Assembly (NCBI GenBank): GCA_934096265.1
Contig: CAKOLI010000001.1
Coordinates: 186,001-250,000, forward strand
Source: an uncultured Bacilli bacterium
Lineage (GTDB): Bacteria; Bacillota_I; Bacilli_A; RF39; UBA660
Length of the DNA: 64,000 bases
Direction: 5' to 3'
Made by a program: the position numbers and the translations under genes. The first letter of the stretch is position 1, and each line of letters opens with the position of its first letter. The notes beneath the pieces are model-generated. The model saw only the letters and a list, made by a program, of their open reading frames with translations, was not told where the DNA came from and searched no databases. Below, piece after piece: positions 53,333 to 62,840 of the stretch.

Positions 53333-53878
53333 ATGGATAATGTTTTGCTAATTATTATAATAATTTTGATATCATTAGGAGTATTTTGTTTAATTAAGTC
53401 AGTATGTAAGCCTATAAGTACATTGACGGCTGTTTTGCTTGTCATACCAACGGTGTTAACATGTGGGGTTGTGCTGTTTATTTATAGGGCTTTTAAGAAT
53501 AGTTATGTGTCTACTTCAAGTAATATTTCTAGTAGTAATAAGTATTCAACTGATTTTTATGATGTTAATGATAATAGTATGGGTAGTGAAGATAAGAAGC
53601 CCGCTAGGGCATATGATGATGGCTTCGGTAAGACTACTTATTATGATAAGGAAGGTAATTTGATGGGGGCTTCTTTAGATAATGGGTTTGGTAAGGAGAC
53701 ATTTACGGATAGTGAAGGTAATTATGTGGGTAGTACTTTTGATAATGGTCTTGGAAGTACTACGTATACAGGTAAAGATGGGAAGGTAGTTTTTAGTAAT
53801 ACTAATTATTTAGGGGATGAGAATTTTTCTGATGGAACAGTATCTAGGAAGGATTCTTCTTCTAAGTATTATTCTTAG
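53333..53878 (+). CDS. Membrane protein with C-terminal beta-type repeats
   Basis: A 181-residue protein starting at ATG 53333, after AGGAG. Two membrane helices (LLIIIIILISLGVFCLI and AVLLVIPTVLTCGVVLFIY) are followed by a Ser/Asn-rich linker and about three short repeats of the form DNGFGKxTYxDxxGNxxGxS between residues 93 and 150. Such repeats resemble the YD- or toxin-type beta hairpins and could stack on the cytoplasmic or outer face. No family is recognised. A TGATATAAT at 53302-53310 is a likely extended -10. It directly follows the type VII cluster but is outside the repeats. Confidence 0.6.
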   Translation: MDNVLLIIIIILISLGVFCLIKSVCKPISTLTAVLLVIPTVLTCGVVLFIYRAFKNSYVSTSSNISSSNKYSTDFYDVNDNSMGSEDKKPARAYDDGFGKTTYYDKEGNLMGASLDNGFGKETFTDSEGNYVGSTFDNGLGSTTYTGKDGKVVFSNTNYLGDENFSDGTVSRKDSSSKYYS

Positions 53879-53897
53879 AAAATAGAAAGGTGAAGTT

Positions 53898-54263
53898 ATG
53901 AAGAGGTATGTTGCGTTTCTTCGTGGTATTAATGTAGGTGGTAAGAATAGTGTGTCTATGAAAAGTCTTAGGGAGTTGTTTAGTTCTTCTTATTATGATG
54001 TTGTTACTTATCTTAATAGTGGTAATGTTATTTTTATAATTAGGCCTTATACTTATTATGATGTTTCTTTGGCTTTAGGTAGTCCTGATTCTAGGTATGA
54101 GAAGGTGTTTAATTATAAGGATAAGGTGTTTTGGTCTTTTGATTTAAATAATTATAGGAAGAGTGTTTAGTGGAAGAAGAGTGCTAGTAGTAGTGTTAGT
54201 GGTTTTATTACTATTAGGACGGCGAATACTGTTAGGAAGGTATTGGAGATATGTAAGAGGTAA
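53898..54263 (+). pseudogene. Degraded DUF1697 gene
   Basis: The frame opens MKRYVAFLRGINVGGKNSVSMKSLRE, the DUF1697 start, with YLNSGNVIF. After a shortened middle it reads FDLNNYRKSV, meets TAG at 54168-54170 and then continues in frame with SASSSVSGFITIRTANTVRK to TAA 54263, which is the normal DUF1697 end. Total length (121 codons) is well below the usual ~180, so there is an internal deletion plus a nonsense codon. Function of the intact family is unknown. Confidence 0.8.
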
Positions 54264-54326
54264 TATTTTGCTTTTCTTTTTATAAGTATTATTGTATAAT
54301 TGTTATAGGAGTAGGAAGGTGTTTTG

Positions 54327-55226
54327 ATGAAGGTATTATGTATAGGGCATTGTGCATATGATATAACGGTGGTTACTGATATGTATCCTTGTGAGGGGGA
54401 TAAGTATCGTGTTAGTTCTAAGGTTGAGTGTGGTGGTGGTCCTGCGTCTAACGCGGCTTATTTGTTAGGTAAGTGGGGCGTTGATACTTATATGGCAGGA
54501 GTAGTTGGTAATGATATTTATGGTAAGAAGATTAGGGATGAGTTTAGTGATGTTAATGTTAATACTAATTATTTAGAGTTGTCTAATAAGTATAATACGA
54601 CTAGTAATTTTATTGTTGTTAATAGGAAGAGTGGTACTAGGACGATATTTACTTATCGTAATCCTAGGATGAAGATTAGTGATATTAACATTAGTATTAA
54701 GCCTGATTTTATTTTGTGTGATGCTGAGGAGTTGGATTTGTCTTTGAAGGTAATTAAGAAGTATCCTAAGGCGGTATCTGTAATGGATGCTTCAAGGGCA
54801 AGGTATGCTTCTATAAAGCTTGGTAAGGTAGTAGACTATTTGATTGTGTCACAGAGTTTTGCAGAGGAGTTTACTGGTTGTAAGATTGTTTCTAGTGATA
54901 TGAATACGATTAGTAAGGTGTATAATTTGCTAGAGGATAGTTTTAAGAATAATATTGTTATTACTTTGGGTAGTGATGGTTGCGTTTTTAAGAATGATGA
55001 TATGATTAGTTTAATGCCATCTTATAAGGTTTCTGCTTGTGATACTGCTTGTGCGGGGGATTTCTTTCATGGGGCTTTTATGTATGGGCTTATAAATAAG
55101 TATAAGTATGCTGATATTATGAGGCTTTGTAATATTACTGGGGCACTTTCTACTAAGGTTTTAGGTGGTAGGACGTCTACTCCTAAAAAGGAAGAGGTGC
55201 TAAGGATATATGAGAAGAGTAGATGA
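54327..55226 (+). CDS. PfkB family carbohydrate kinase
   Basis: A 299-residue ribokinase-fold sugar kinase; ATG 54327 follows GGAAGG. PfkB signature 1 is GGGPASNAAYLLGKWG near residue 40 and signature 2 is DTACAGDFFHGAFMYGL near 240, where DTxGAGD reads DTACAGD, with the catalytic Asp kept but the first Gly replaced by Ala-Cys. Substrate (sugar or nucleoside) is not clear. The 3' end overlaps the Smr gene by 17 bases. Confidence 0.88.
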   Translation: MKVLCIGHCAYDITVVTDMYPCEGDKYRVSSKVECGGGPASNAAYLLGKWGVDTYMAGVVGNDIYGKKIRDEFSDVNVNTNYLELSNKYNTTSNFIVVNRKSGTRTIFTYRNPRMKISDINISIKPDFILCDAEELDLSLKVIKKYPKAVSVMDASRARYASIKLGKVVDYLIVSQSFAEEFTGCKIVSSDMNTISKVYNLLEDSFKNNIVITLGSDGCVFKNDDMISLMPSYKVSACDTACAGDFFHGAFMYGLINKYKYADIMRLCNITGALSTKVLGGRTSTPKKEEVLRIYEKSR

Positions 55227-55485
55227 TATTTTTTTAGGAGGATATCCTAGTATTGATTTACATGGAGTGGATAGGGATAGTGCTAGAGTTATGACTAATG
55301 ATTTTATTTATGAGAATTATTTACTCGGTAATTCTGTAGTTACTATTATTCATGGTAAGGGGAGTTATGTGGTTAAGGGTAGTGTACATAGTGCTTTATC
55401 TAAAAATAATTATGTTAGGGAGTATAAATTGGATAATTTTAATGATGGAGTTACTATTGTATGGCTTAAACTTGACAAAAATTAG
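55210..55485 (+). CDS. Stand-alone Smr domain protein
   Basis: A 91-residue protein equal to one Smr (MutS2 C-terminal) domain: SIDLHGVDRDSA near the start, TIIHGKGSYVVKGSV in the middle and GVTIVWLKL at the end. The DLHG and HGKG motifs are intact, so nicking or RNA cleavage activity is possible. It overlaps the sugar kinase gene end, implying coupled translation. No mutS2 is visible in the window. Confidence 0.85.
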   Translation: MRRVDDIFLGGYPSIDLHGVDRDSARVMTNDFIYENYLLGNSVVTIIHGKGSYVVKGSVHSALSKNNYVREYKLDNFNDGVTIVWLKLDKN

Positions 55486-55533
55486 TGTTTGTGCTAGAAT
55501 AGAAAACATTATTTTTGAGAAGGGGGATTTTAT

Positions 55534-56862
55534 ATGTATGTAGAATCTAGAGAAAAATTTAGTTGGTTTGACTTTTTTGCTAGGGCGGCTGTAGTAGTGG
55601 TGTTTGTTTTTCTATTGATGTGGATTGTGCCACTTCCTAGTGTTAAGAAGGTAGAAGTAAAGGTAGATAGGTTAGAAGATCAAGTTAATGTGATTGTTGA
55701 TAGGATTTTTTATGATAATCTTGTTAATATGAAAGAAGCTGCAAGGGAGTATTTTACTATACCTAAGTTACCTAAGAAGAACGATGAGTCTGTTAAGATT
55801 ACTCTTGGAGAGATGTTAGATAAGAAGTTACTACTTAGTGTTAAGGATAAAGATGGTAAGGAATGTAGTAATAGTGATTCTTATGTTTTAGTTAAGAGGC
55901 TTAAGGATGAGTATGAGGTTAAGGTATATTTAAGATGTGGTGAAGTATCTGATTATATTATTACTTATATGGATTTGGAATGTAATTTGGCGTGTGATAA
56001 TAATTGTAAGTTAGTGGATAATGATGATGGTAAGAATTATACTACTTATAAGTTATATCAATATAAGAAGAATATTACTACTTCTGGTTGGACTAAGTGG
56101 TCAGATTGGACTACTAAGGTAGAAAAGGCTGATGATACTAGGACAAAGGTGCAAGTTAAAGGCAAGAAGTGGGTTAGTAATTTAGTATATGAATATGAAC
56201 ATACTAAGACTACTAAGGAAGATGATAAGAAAGTTGTTACTAAGGAAGATGATAAGGTAGTTGATGTGTGGGTAGATGGTGTTGTTAAGACTTGTGAGAA
56301 GACAGAACGTGTTCCTTATACTACTACTGTAGAATATACTGAGACAGAAAATCAATGTGATAAGGTAGCAGTTGGTACTAAGACTGTTAGGGATTGTAGT
56401 ACTTGTGCTCTTAAGACTGTTACTTTATATGAAAAGGTATGTAAGGATGTAGAAGTTGTTCGTGAGAAAGAGGTTACTAGGTATAGGAATGAGACTGTAC
56501 TTTATGATTGTTCTACTCCTGGATACTTTACTAAGAAGACTATTACTGGTAAGACTACTACGACAGTTATACCTGGTAAGACTAATACAGTTACTGTATG
56601 GACTACTAATGCTAAGGAAGATGGATATGTTAGTACTGGTAATAAGCGTGTAAAAGAAGACAAAGGTTATTATGTATATACTGAAGAATTTCTTGATAAG
56701 TTACCTGATGGTTATACTAAGACTGAGACTAGGACTTTATATAGTTATCGTAATAAAACTAAGACTACTAAAACTATTTATAAATGGGATAAGAATCCTA
56801 ATTTAGGAGATGGTTGGGTTTTAACTGGTAAGGTTCAAACTAAAAAGGTAGAGGTTAAATAA
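55534..56862 (+). CDS. Unknown membrane-anchored Thr/Lys-rich surface protein
   Basis: A 442-residue protein with one N-terminal membrane helix (AAVVVVFVFLLMWIV, residues 17-33). Residues 35-160 may be globular with a few Cys; the rest is rich in Thr, Lys, Val and Tyr with repeated TKTT, KTxT and YxYxxxT patterns, likely an extended beta stalk. Cys pairs (CSTC, CEKTE) may form disulfides. No catalytic motif and no known family. A GGGGGA site precedes ATG. It is followed by another surface-type protein after 21 bases. Confidence 0.6.
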   Translation: MYVESREKFSWFDFFARAAVVVVFVFLLMWIVPLPSVKKVEVKVDRLEDQVNVIVDRIFYDNLVNMKEAAREYFTIPKLPKKNDESVKITLGEMLDKKLLLSVKDKDGKECSNSDSYVLVKRLKDEYEVKVYLRCGEVSDYIITYMDLECNLACDNNCKLVDNDDGKNYTTYKLYQYKKNITTSGWTKWSDWTTKVEKADDTRTKVQVKGKKWVSNLVYEYEHTKTTKEDDKKVVTKEDDKVVDVWVDGVVKTCEKTERVPYTTTVEYTETENQCDKVAVGTKTVRDCSTCALKTVTLYEKVCKDVEVVREKEVTRYRNETVLYDCSTPGYFTKKTITGKTTTTVIPGKTNTVTVWTTNAKEDGYVSTGNKRVKEDKGYYVYTEEFLDKLPDGYTKTETRTLYSYRNKTKTTKTIYKWDKNPNLGDGWVLTGKVQTKKVEVK

Positions 56863-56883
56863 TATTTGTAAGGGGGATTAATT

Positions 56884-58071
56884 ATGAAGATTAATGATAA
56901 TAATTTAAGGAATGTTAGTGTTACTGATATGGATAGTAATTATACAGTTGATAGAAATAGTTCTAAGAATAAAGTAGGTAAGGGTATTGTAAGAACTTTA
57001 ATGGGGGCTTTAACTTTTGTTGTTACTGGTGTTGGTATTGTTCATTTTACTGGTTGTAAGAATGATACTAAGGATGTTAGTAATGAGGTAGATGTTACTC
57101 CTGATACTGTTGGGTATTCAAGTAATGTTGTTAATACACCTGTTAGTACTCCTACGCCTACACCTACTCAAACACCTAGTATAGAAAGTAAGAAGGAAAA
57201 GTTATTTAATATGCTTTCTTTGATAGAAGAAAAAGAAGGTACTCTTGGTAAGGAAGATGAGTCTGTACTTAGTTTAGAAAAAGATATGTTAGCTTTAGCT
57301 AAGGAATTGGAAGAGTATTTAGATGATTATGAAAAGGCAAGAGTATTAGTGGTATTAGATGATAATTATGCTAGGGGTATGAATCAAGTAGAAGGGCTTA
57401 GTTTGAGTGAAGAAGAAGGTTTAGTGTCACTAACTTATTTAAATGGTATTAAAGCTAATATTACAGAAGCTAATACAGAAGATGTTACTTTAGATTTTAT
57501 ATTAGATTTTGAAACTTATTGGAATAAGTTAAATTATGATGCTAAGAAATATTTACAAAGTAATATAGAAGTTAAGCATGAAAATTATGCTAAGTATGGG
57601 GATTTAGTTAGTGATTATGTATTAAATTCTAAGGATGCTATGGTACTTAAGAGTATGATTGGTAAAAGGCTTGAAGTTAATAATTATGTACATGATGGTA
57701 AGTATGAAGAGGCTTATAATTTAGCAGTTAAGCTTATTGAAGAAGATGTTAAGATGTATGTATGTAATTGTGATATGAGTGTAGGTAATGATAAAGTTAA
57801 TGTTAGTACGTTATCTCCTTGGGCTCAATATTTAGTTAGTTATATAGCTTATGCTGATACGTCTTATGTTCGTGATGATACTTTGATTACTACGATTAAT
57901 GGTTGTGAGATTACTAATGGTAGTCATAAGGAAAAGGCATATCATTATGATGCTGATTATGCATTTGTACAACAAGATAGTGCTAGGAATAATATTAATT
58001 GGTATTTGGAAGCTAATTCTATTAATGCTACGTTGGCATTTGTTTATGAAAATAAAACATTATGTAAGTAA
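56884..58071 (+). CDS. Unknown protein, possible lipoprotein
   Basis: A 395-residue protein with a long basic N-terminus, one hydrophobic segment (residues 38-58) ending VHFTGC, a lipobox-like site, then a Pro/Thr-rich linker (PTPTPTQTP) and a helical, acidic domain. Cys residues late in the protein (YVCNCD) could bind metal or pair. Family not recognised. It shares an operon-like arrangement with the preceding surface protein and ends at a terminator (58079). Confidence 0.6.
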   Translation: MKINDNNLRNVSVTDMDSNYTVDRNSSKNKVGKGIVRTLMGALTFVVTGVGIVHFTGCKNDTKDVSNEVDVTPDTVGYSSNVVNTPVSTPTPTPTQTPSIESKKEKLFNMLSLIEEKEGTLGKEDESVLSLEKDMLALAKELEEYLDDYEKARVLVVLDDNYARGMNQVEGLSLSEEEGLVSLTYLNGIKANITEANTEDVTLDFILDFETYWNKLNYDAKKYLQSNIEVKHENYAKYGDLVSDYVLNSKDAMVLKSMIGKRLEVNNYVHDGKYEEAYNLAVKLIEEDVKMYVCNCDMSVGNDKVNVSTLSPWAQYLVSYIAYADTSYVRDDTLITTINGCEITNGSHKEKAYHYDADYAFVQQDSARNNINWYLEANSINATLAFVYENKTLCK

Positions 58072-58078
58072 AAATATG

Positions 58079-58100
58079 CCCCTTCTTAGTTAAGGGGTTT
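58079..58100 (+). terminator. Terminator after the possible lipoprotein gene
   Basis: CCCCTT at 58079-58084 pairs with AAGGGG at 58092-58097, followed by TTT. Confidence 0.6.
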
Positions 58101-58105
58101 ATTAT

Positions 58106-58134
58106 TTGACATATATTTATATTTGTGGTACAAT
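58106..58134 (+). promoter_or_regulatory. Promoter of the 139-residue protein gene
   Basis: Consensus TTGACA at 58106-58111 and TACAAT at 58129-58134 with 17 bases between, 33 bases before the start codon. Confidence 0.7.
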
Positions 58135-58167
58135 TTATTAGTGCTAAATAGTAAGGGGGTTACTATT

Positions 58168-58587
58168 ATGAAAGATGCGTATATTATTGAATATGTTAAT
58201 GAGAATGAATTTAGGAAGAAAGAAAGGTCAGTTAAGAAGTATAATATGCTTGCTTATAAGAAGATGATTTTTGATTATTATCCATCTTTTAGAGAGGGTA
58301 AGTTCTATGGAGTGGTCGTCTCTACTAATAAGAAGGATAATATTATTAAGTATGAGCTTAAGCTTCCTACTGATGTGATGTTTTCTAAGGTACACGGAGA
58401 TATAGTTTTACATTATTCTGTTTATGAAAATCAAAAGATTGTAATGTTAAATACGATTACTCCTTCCGAGATATTAGATGAAGGACATCAATCAGAGCTT
58501 TCTACTTATAAGGGAGTAATGGTATCTAAAACACATACTGATAAGGATATGTTTAAAATTAATTTGATTAATATGTTAGAAAAGTAG
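58168..58587 (+). CDS. Unknown soluble protein
   Basis: A 139-residue protein starting at ATG 58168, after AAGGGGG. Mixed alpha-beta pattern: YIIEYVNENEF, GKFYGVVVSTNKKDNIIKYELKLP and IVLHYSVYENQKIVML. It is probably cytoplasmic. I do not recognise a family. It has its own strong promoter, and an HD protein follows. Confidence 0.6.
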   Translation: MKDAYIIEYVNENEFRKKERSVKKYNMLAYKKMIFDYYPSFREGKFYGVVVSTNKKDNIIKYELKLPTDVMFSKVHGDIVLHYSVYENQKIVMLNTITPSEILDEGHQSELSTYKGVMVSKTHTDKDMFKINLINMLEK

Positions 58588-58660
58588 TTGTTTGTAATTC
58601 TAAGATATATATATAAATTATATATTATCAGTAGTAGATATATTGAGGTGTAGATAAATA

Positions 58661-59173
58661 ATGAATTTTATATTAAATGATTCTGAGTATGTTGATATAG
58701 TTAGAAATATCTTAGATAATGATAATTTTAAGAAGATAGATGGACTTGTCCATCATCGTACTAATAGGTTAATTCATTCACTTAGGGTATCTTATTTTTC
58801 CTATAAGATATCTAAGGTATTGTTTTTAGATAAGAGAAAGGTTGCACGAGCAGGGCTTTTACATGATTTCTTTCTTACTAATAGTAAGGATAAGAAGGAT
58901 AGGTTAGTTAGTGTGTTTAAGCATTCTAAGGAAGCCTGTGATAATGCTAGGTATAATTTTATATTATCTCAAATGGAAGAAGATATTATTCGTACGCATA
59001 TGTTTCCTGTTGTACCAAATAGAGTACCTAAGTATGCAGAAAGTTGGGTAGTTAGTTTGGTAGATAAGGGAGTATCTTTATATGAGTTTGTTAATAATTA
59101 TGGGAATATGTGTACTTTGAAGTTAAAGAATGCTTTGGTATTGTTAGTACTGTTTTTAGGAAGAATGATTTAG
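58661..59173 (+). CDS. HD domain phosphohydrolase
   Basis: A 170-residue HD-superfamily protein: HSLRVSYFSYKIS near residue 44, the HD pair in GLLHDFF near 70, HSKEACDNA near 90 and RTHMFP near 113, giving the His, His-Asp and Asp metal set (the last in SLVDKG near 130). This layout is close to YfbR/uncharacterised HD hydrolases of Bacillota acting on nucleotides. GAGGTG precedes the ATG. tRNA-Arg follows after 22 bases. Confidence 0.82.
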   Translation: MNFILNDSEYVDIVRNILDNDNFKKIDGLVHHRTNRLIHSLRVSYFSYKISKVLFLDKRKVARAGLLHDFFLTNSKDKKDRLVSVFKHSKEACDNARYNFILSQMEEDIIRTHMFPVVPNRVPKYAESWVVSLVDKGVSLYEFVNNYGNMCTLKLKNALVLLVLFLGRMI

Positions 59174-59195
59174 GTTACTTATGTAGCCTCTTAGT

Positions 59196-59272
59196 GTCCT
59201 CGTAGCTCAGTAGGATAGAGCGAGTGCCTCCTAAGCACTAGGTCGTTGGTTCGATTCCAATCGGGGACGCCA
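59196..59272 (+). tRNA. tRNA-Arg (anticodon CCT)
   Basis: A 77-base tRNA with encoded CCA. Acceptor GTCCTCG pairs with CGGGGAC (one T-G pair); D arm AGCTCAGTAGGATAGAGCG; anticodon arm AGTGC-CTCCTAA-GCACT with anticodon CCT, reading AGG; T arm GTTGG-TTCGATT-CCAAT. AGG is used far more in the right part of the window than in the left part. Confidence 0.95.
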
Positions 59273-59287
59273 AAATAGAAATGTTAG

Positions 59288-59311
59288 CTCTTACTTTGTA
59301 AGAGTTTTTTT
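59288..59311 (+). terminator. Terminator after tRNA-Arg
   Basis: CTCTTAC at 59288-59294 pairs with GTAAGAG at 59298-59304, followed by seven T. Between it and the next feature (59438) I see no gene. Confidence 0.75.
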
Positions 59312-59437
59312 GATAGTTAGTAGAAGGTATAAGAGTTATATCTTTTTTTGTTATTTGTTATTTAATATTTTTTTTAAAATTTAGTTATATGTCTTTAAAT
59401 TTATTTATATATGTGTTAAAATGATTATGGTGATAAT

Positions 59438-59848
59438 ATGACAATTAAGATTTGTGAGGCTTTAGGTAGGAAGTTAGATGGGTAATGTTGCTGTTAAGAT
59501 ATCTACTGGTGAGCCTGGAGGGCATAATCTTTTGAATCTTAATTTGATTAAGGGGTTAGTTAATAAGCTTAATGGTACTATTGTAGAGTGTAATACAGCA
59601 TATAAGGGGATAAGAAATGATACTAATATGCATATGCAAGCTATTAGGGAACATGGGTTTTTAGAGTCTATGGTATAGGCGGTTTATTCTGTTGCTTTAG
59701 ATATGGCATGTTTATCTTTAATTAAGGATTCTTCTTTCTCTTCTAAGGATCATTTTATGAATAGGGTAATAGAGAGAAATGGGGATTGATGTAAACGAGT
59801 GAATTTAATATTGGTTCTTTGGAGTATGAGTTAGTGGATATAGATTAG
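59438..59848 (+). pseudogene. Degraded DUF362 gene
   Basis: Fragments of a DUF362 (iron-sulfur centre-type) protein appear in several frames: MTIKICEALGRKLD from ATG 59438, then after a shift VAVKISTGEPGGHN and AIREHGFLESMV, a TAG at 59677, AVYSVALDMACLSL, a further stop, and in another frame IGSLEYELVDID just before TAG 59848. These are the family's usual segments in the right order, but with at least two frameshifts, two stops and a missing middle. The intact family is often an electron-transfer-type protein. The phosphoketolase gene starts 17 bases later. Confidence 0.8.
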
Positions 59849-59864
59849 AATAGGAGAGGTTTAT

Positions 59865-62219
59865 ATGGATGATATTAGCAATGAAATGTTAGATAAGTTA
59901 GATAGGTATTTTAGGACTTCTAATTATTTAGCTTTGGGGCAGTTATATTTGCTTGATAATCCTTTGCTTAAGAGAGAGCTTTCTTTTGATGATATTAAGA
60001 AGAAGTTAGTTGGGCATTGGGGGACTGTTCCTTCTCAGAATTTTATTTATACTCATTTGAATAGGATAATTAATAAGTATGGAATGGATATGATATATAT
60101 GTCTGGTCCTGGTCATGGGGGAAATGCTATGGTGGCTCAGACATATATGGAGGGTACTTATTCAGAGATATATCCTAATATTACTATGGATATTGATGGG
60201 TTGAAGAAGTTGTTTAAGCAGTTCTCTTTTCCGATGGGGGTATCTAGTCATGTTGCTCCTTCGGTGCCTGGGTCTATTCATGAGGGTGGAGAACTTGGTT
60301 ATAGTCTTTCTCATGCATTTGGTGCTGTTTTGGATAATCCTTCTTTGGTAGTGGCATGTGTTGTAGGTGATGGGGAAGCAGAGACGGGTCCTCTTGCTAC
60401 TTCTTGGCATTTAAATAAGATTTTAAATCCTAAGACTGATGGAGTGGTTTTGCCTATTTTGAATTTGAATGGTTATAAGATTGCTAATCCTACTTTGTTT
60501 TCTAGGATATCTGATAAGGAGTTACAATGTTTTTTCTTTGGATGTGGATGGAGACCTATTATAGTAGATATTAAGGATGGTATTAGTAGTAGGGAATATC
60601 ATAAGGCTATGGCGGAGGCTATGGATAGTTGTGTTAGTATAATTAATAAGATTAAGAGTGAGTTAAAGGATAATGAGAGGGCTTTATGGCCTATGATAAT
60701 ACTTAAAAGTCCTAAGGGATGGACTTGTCCTAAGGTATTTAAGGGTAAAGAAATAGAAGGTACTTTTAGGTCTCATCAGATACCTATTACGATAGATAGT
60801 GAAGAGGATTTAAGGTTATTAGAAGGTTGGCTTAGGAGTTATAATATAGAAGAGTTGTTTAATGATGATGGTAGTATTAAGGAAGATATTTTAGAGCTTG
60901 CTCCAAAGGGTAATAGGAGAATGGGGGCTAATTTACATGCGAATGGAGGAGCTTTGTTAAAGGAATTACGTATTCCTGATTTTAGAAATTATGCTATAGA
61001 TGTACGTGGTCGTGGAGAGATATATGCTTCTGATATGATGGAGTTATCAAAGTTTATTAGGGATATTATTGTAGAGAATGAGGATAATAAGAATTTTAGG
61101 ATATTTGGCCCTGATGAGGCTTTGTCTAATAGGCTTAATCATGTATTTGAGGTTACTTCTAGGCAGTTTAATGGGATACTGTATGATAATGATGAGTATG
61201 TTGCTAGTTATGGTAGAGTTATTGATTCTATTTTGTCTGAGCATGTTTGTGAGGGGATGCTTGAAGGGTATCTTTTGACAGGTAGGCATGGTTTTTATAA
61301 TTCTTATGAAGCTTTTATTAGGATAGTTGATTCTATGGCGAGTCAACATGCTAAGTGGCTTAAGGTTACTAAGGAACTTCCTTGGAGAAGGGATATAGCT
61401 TCACTTAATTATGTTTTAACTTCACATGTATGGCAACAAGATCATAATGGTTATACGCATCAAGATCCTGGCTTTTTAAATCATATTGTTACTAAGAAGT
61501 CAGATGTTGTTAGGATGTATTTGCCTGTTGATACTAATACTTTGTTATCTTGTTTTGATCATTGTATAAGGAGTAAGAATTATATTAATGTAATTGTTGC
61601 TTCTAAGCATCCTTCTTGTCAGTGGCTTACTATGGATGAGGCTGTTAAGCATTGTACCAATGGTGTTGGTATATGGGAATGGGCTAGTAATGATCAAGGG
61701 GTTGAACCTGATTTGGTTATGGCTTGTGCAGGTGATACACCTACTTTAGAGGCTCTTGGAGCAGTTAAGATATTAAGAAGTAATTTTCCTTCTTTAAAGA
61801 TTAGATTTGTTAATGTTATTGATCTTATGAGGTTAGAGTCTAATTCTAAACATCCTCATGGTCTTACTGATTTAGATTATAATGCTATATTTACTAAGGA
61901 TAAGCCTATTATATTTAATTTCCATGGGTATCCTAGTTTGATACATCAACTTGTATATAATAGAGAAAATAAGAATATTCATGTACATGGATATATAGAA
62001 GAAGGTACTATTACTACTCCTTTTGATATGAGAGTACAAAATAAAATAGATAGATATAGTTTAGTAATAGATGCGATTAAGTATTTACCTAGTTTAGGGA
62101 ATACTGGTTCTAGGTTGATACAGTGGTGTAAGGATAAGCTTATTGAGCATAAGCAATATATTAGTACTAATGGTATTGATATGGAAGAAATAAAAGATTT
62201 TAAGTGGAATATTAAATAA
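59865..62219 (+). CDS. xfp: Phosphoketolase (xylulose-5-phosphate / fructose-6-phosphate)
   Basis: A 784-residue thiamine diphosphate enzyme that splits xylulose-5-P or fructose-6-P with phosphate into acetyl-phosphate and an aldose phosphate. Signatures: GHWGTVPSQNFIYTHLNR, GPGHGGNAMVAQTYMEGTYSE, SIHEGGELGYSLSHAFGAV, the ThDP site VVGDGEAETGPLATSWH, SHQIP and HQDPGFLNHI. Length matches the family (about 790). TAGGAGAGG precedes ATG. It gives the cell a heterolactic-type route and ATP through acetate kinase, and implies uptake of pentoses or amino sugars. Confidence 0.96.
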   Translation: MDDISNEMLDKLDRYFRTSNYLALGQLYLLDNPLLKRELSFDDIKKKLVGHWGTVPSQNFIYTHLNRIINKYGMDMIYMSGPGHGGNAMVAQTYMEGTYSEIYPNITMDIDGLKKLFKQFSFPMGVSSHVAPSVPGSIHEGGELGYSLSHAFGAVLDNPSLVVACVVGDGEAETGPLATSWHLNKILNPKTDGVVLPILNLNGYKIANPTLFSRISDKELQCFFFGCGWRPIIVDIKDGISSREYHKAMAEAMDSCVSIINKIKSELKDNERALWPMIILKSPKGWTCPKVFKGKEIEGTFRSHQIPITIDSEEDLRLLEGWLRSYNIEELFNDDGSIKEDILELAPKGNRRMGANLHANGGALLKELRIPDFRNYAIDVRGRGEIYASDMMELSKFIRDIIVENEDNKNFRIFGPDEALSNRLNHVFEVTSRQFNGILYDNDEYVASYGRVIDSILSEHVCEGMLEGYLLTGRHGFYNSYEAFIRIVDSMASQHAKWLKVTKELPWRRDIASLNYVLTSHVWQQDHNGYTHQDPGFLNHIVTKKSDVVRMYLPVDTNTLLSCFDHCIRSKNYINVIVASKHPSCQWLTMDEAVKHCTNGVGIWEWASNDQGVEPDLVMACAGDTPTLEALGAVKILRSNFPSLKIRFVNVIDLMRLESNSKHPHGLTDLDYNAIFTKDKPIIFNFHGYPSLIHQLVYNRENKNIHVHGYIEEGTITTPFDMRVQNKIDRYSLVIDAIKYLPSLGNTGSRLIQWCKDKLIEHKQYISTNGIDMEEIKDFKWNIK

Positions 62220-62269
62220 TTTATGTATAAAATACTAGTAATAGGAAATATTATTACTGGTGAAGAAAG

Positions 62270-62707
62270 ATGAATGAAAATAATGAATTACTTATGTATA
62301 TCTATCAAAATGTAGATATGGGTGTTAAGGCTACTACTCATCTTATTAATTTATTAAATAAGAAAGATAATAAGATAAAGAGTATTGTAGAAGGACAATT
62401 AAAGGGATATGAGAATTTTCTTAAGGAGAGTAAGAAGTTACTTAAGAAGAATAAGATAGAGCCTAAAGAGAAGGGGATACTCGCGGATTTAGGTTCTTCT
62501 ATAGGAATGAACATAGAATTTATGAAGGATAATAGTGATACTCGTATCGCGGATATGTTAATTAAGGGGTTTACAATGGGAAATTTAGATATTGATAAGA
62601 GAATTAATAGTTTTAGTGGTGATGCTGATAAAAAGATATTAAAGTTAGCTAAGGATTTAAAGAAGTTTGGAGAAGAAAATATAGAACTATTAAAACCTTA
62701 TTTATAA
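62270..62707 (+). CDS. Four-helix-bundle protein, DUF2383/ferritin-like
   Basis: A 145-residue all-helical protein: MYIYQNVDMGVKATTHLINLL, a helix IVEGQLKGYENFLKESKK, a gap helix, and LKLAKDLKKFGEENIELLKPYL. The order of four amphipathic helices and sparse Glu/His-like positions resemble DUF2383 or ferritin-like bundles, but clear di-iron ligands are not visible. GAAGAAAGATG precedes the ATG, so the start is 62270. It follows phosphoketolase by 50 bases. A convincing function cannot be given. Confidence 0.5.
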   Translation: MNENNELLMYIYQNVDMGVKATTHLINLLNKKDNKIKSIVEGQLKGYENFLKESKKLLKKNKIEPKEKGILADLGSSIGMNIEFMKDNSDTRIADMLIKGFTMGNLDIDKRINSFSGDADKKILKLAKDLKKFGEENIELLKPYL

Positions 62708-62840
62708 TTTATAAGATAAATATATAAAAATATATTTACTAATAATTAAATTTATGATATGATTAGTTCATAAAATAAGTGAATTTAAAAGTTAGAAAAA
62801 ATTCGCAAATTTTTGATAAAAATTAATAAGATTTTAGGAG

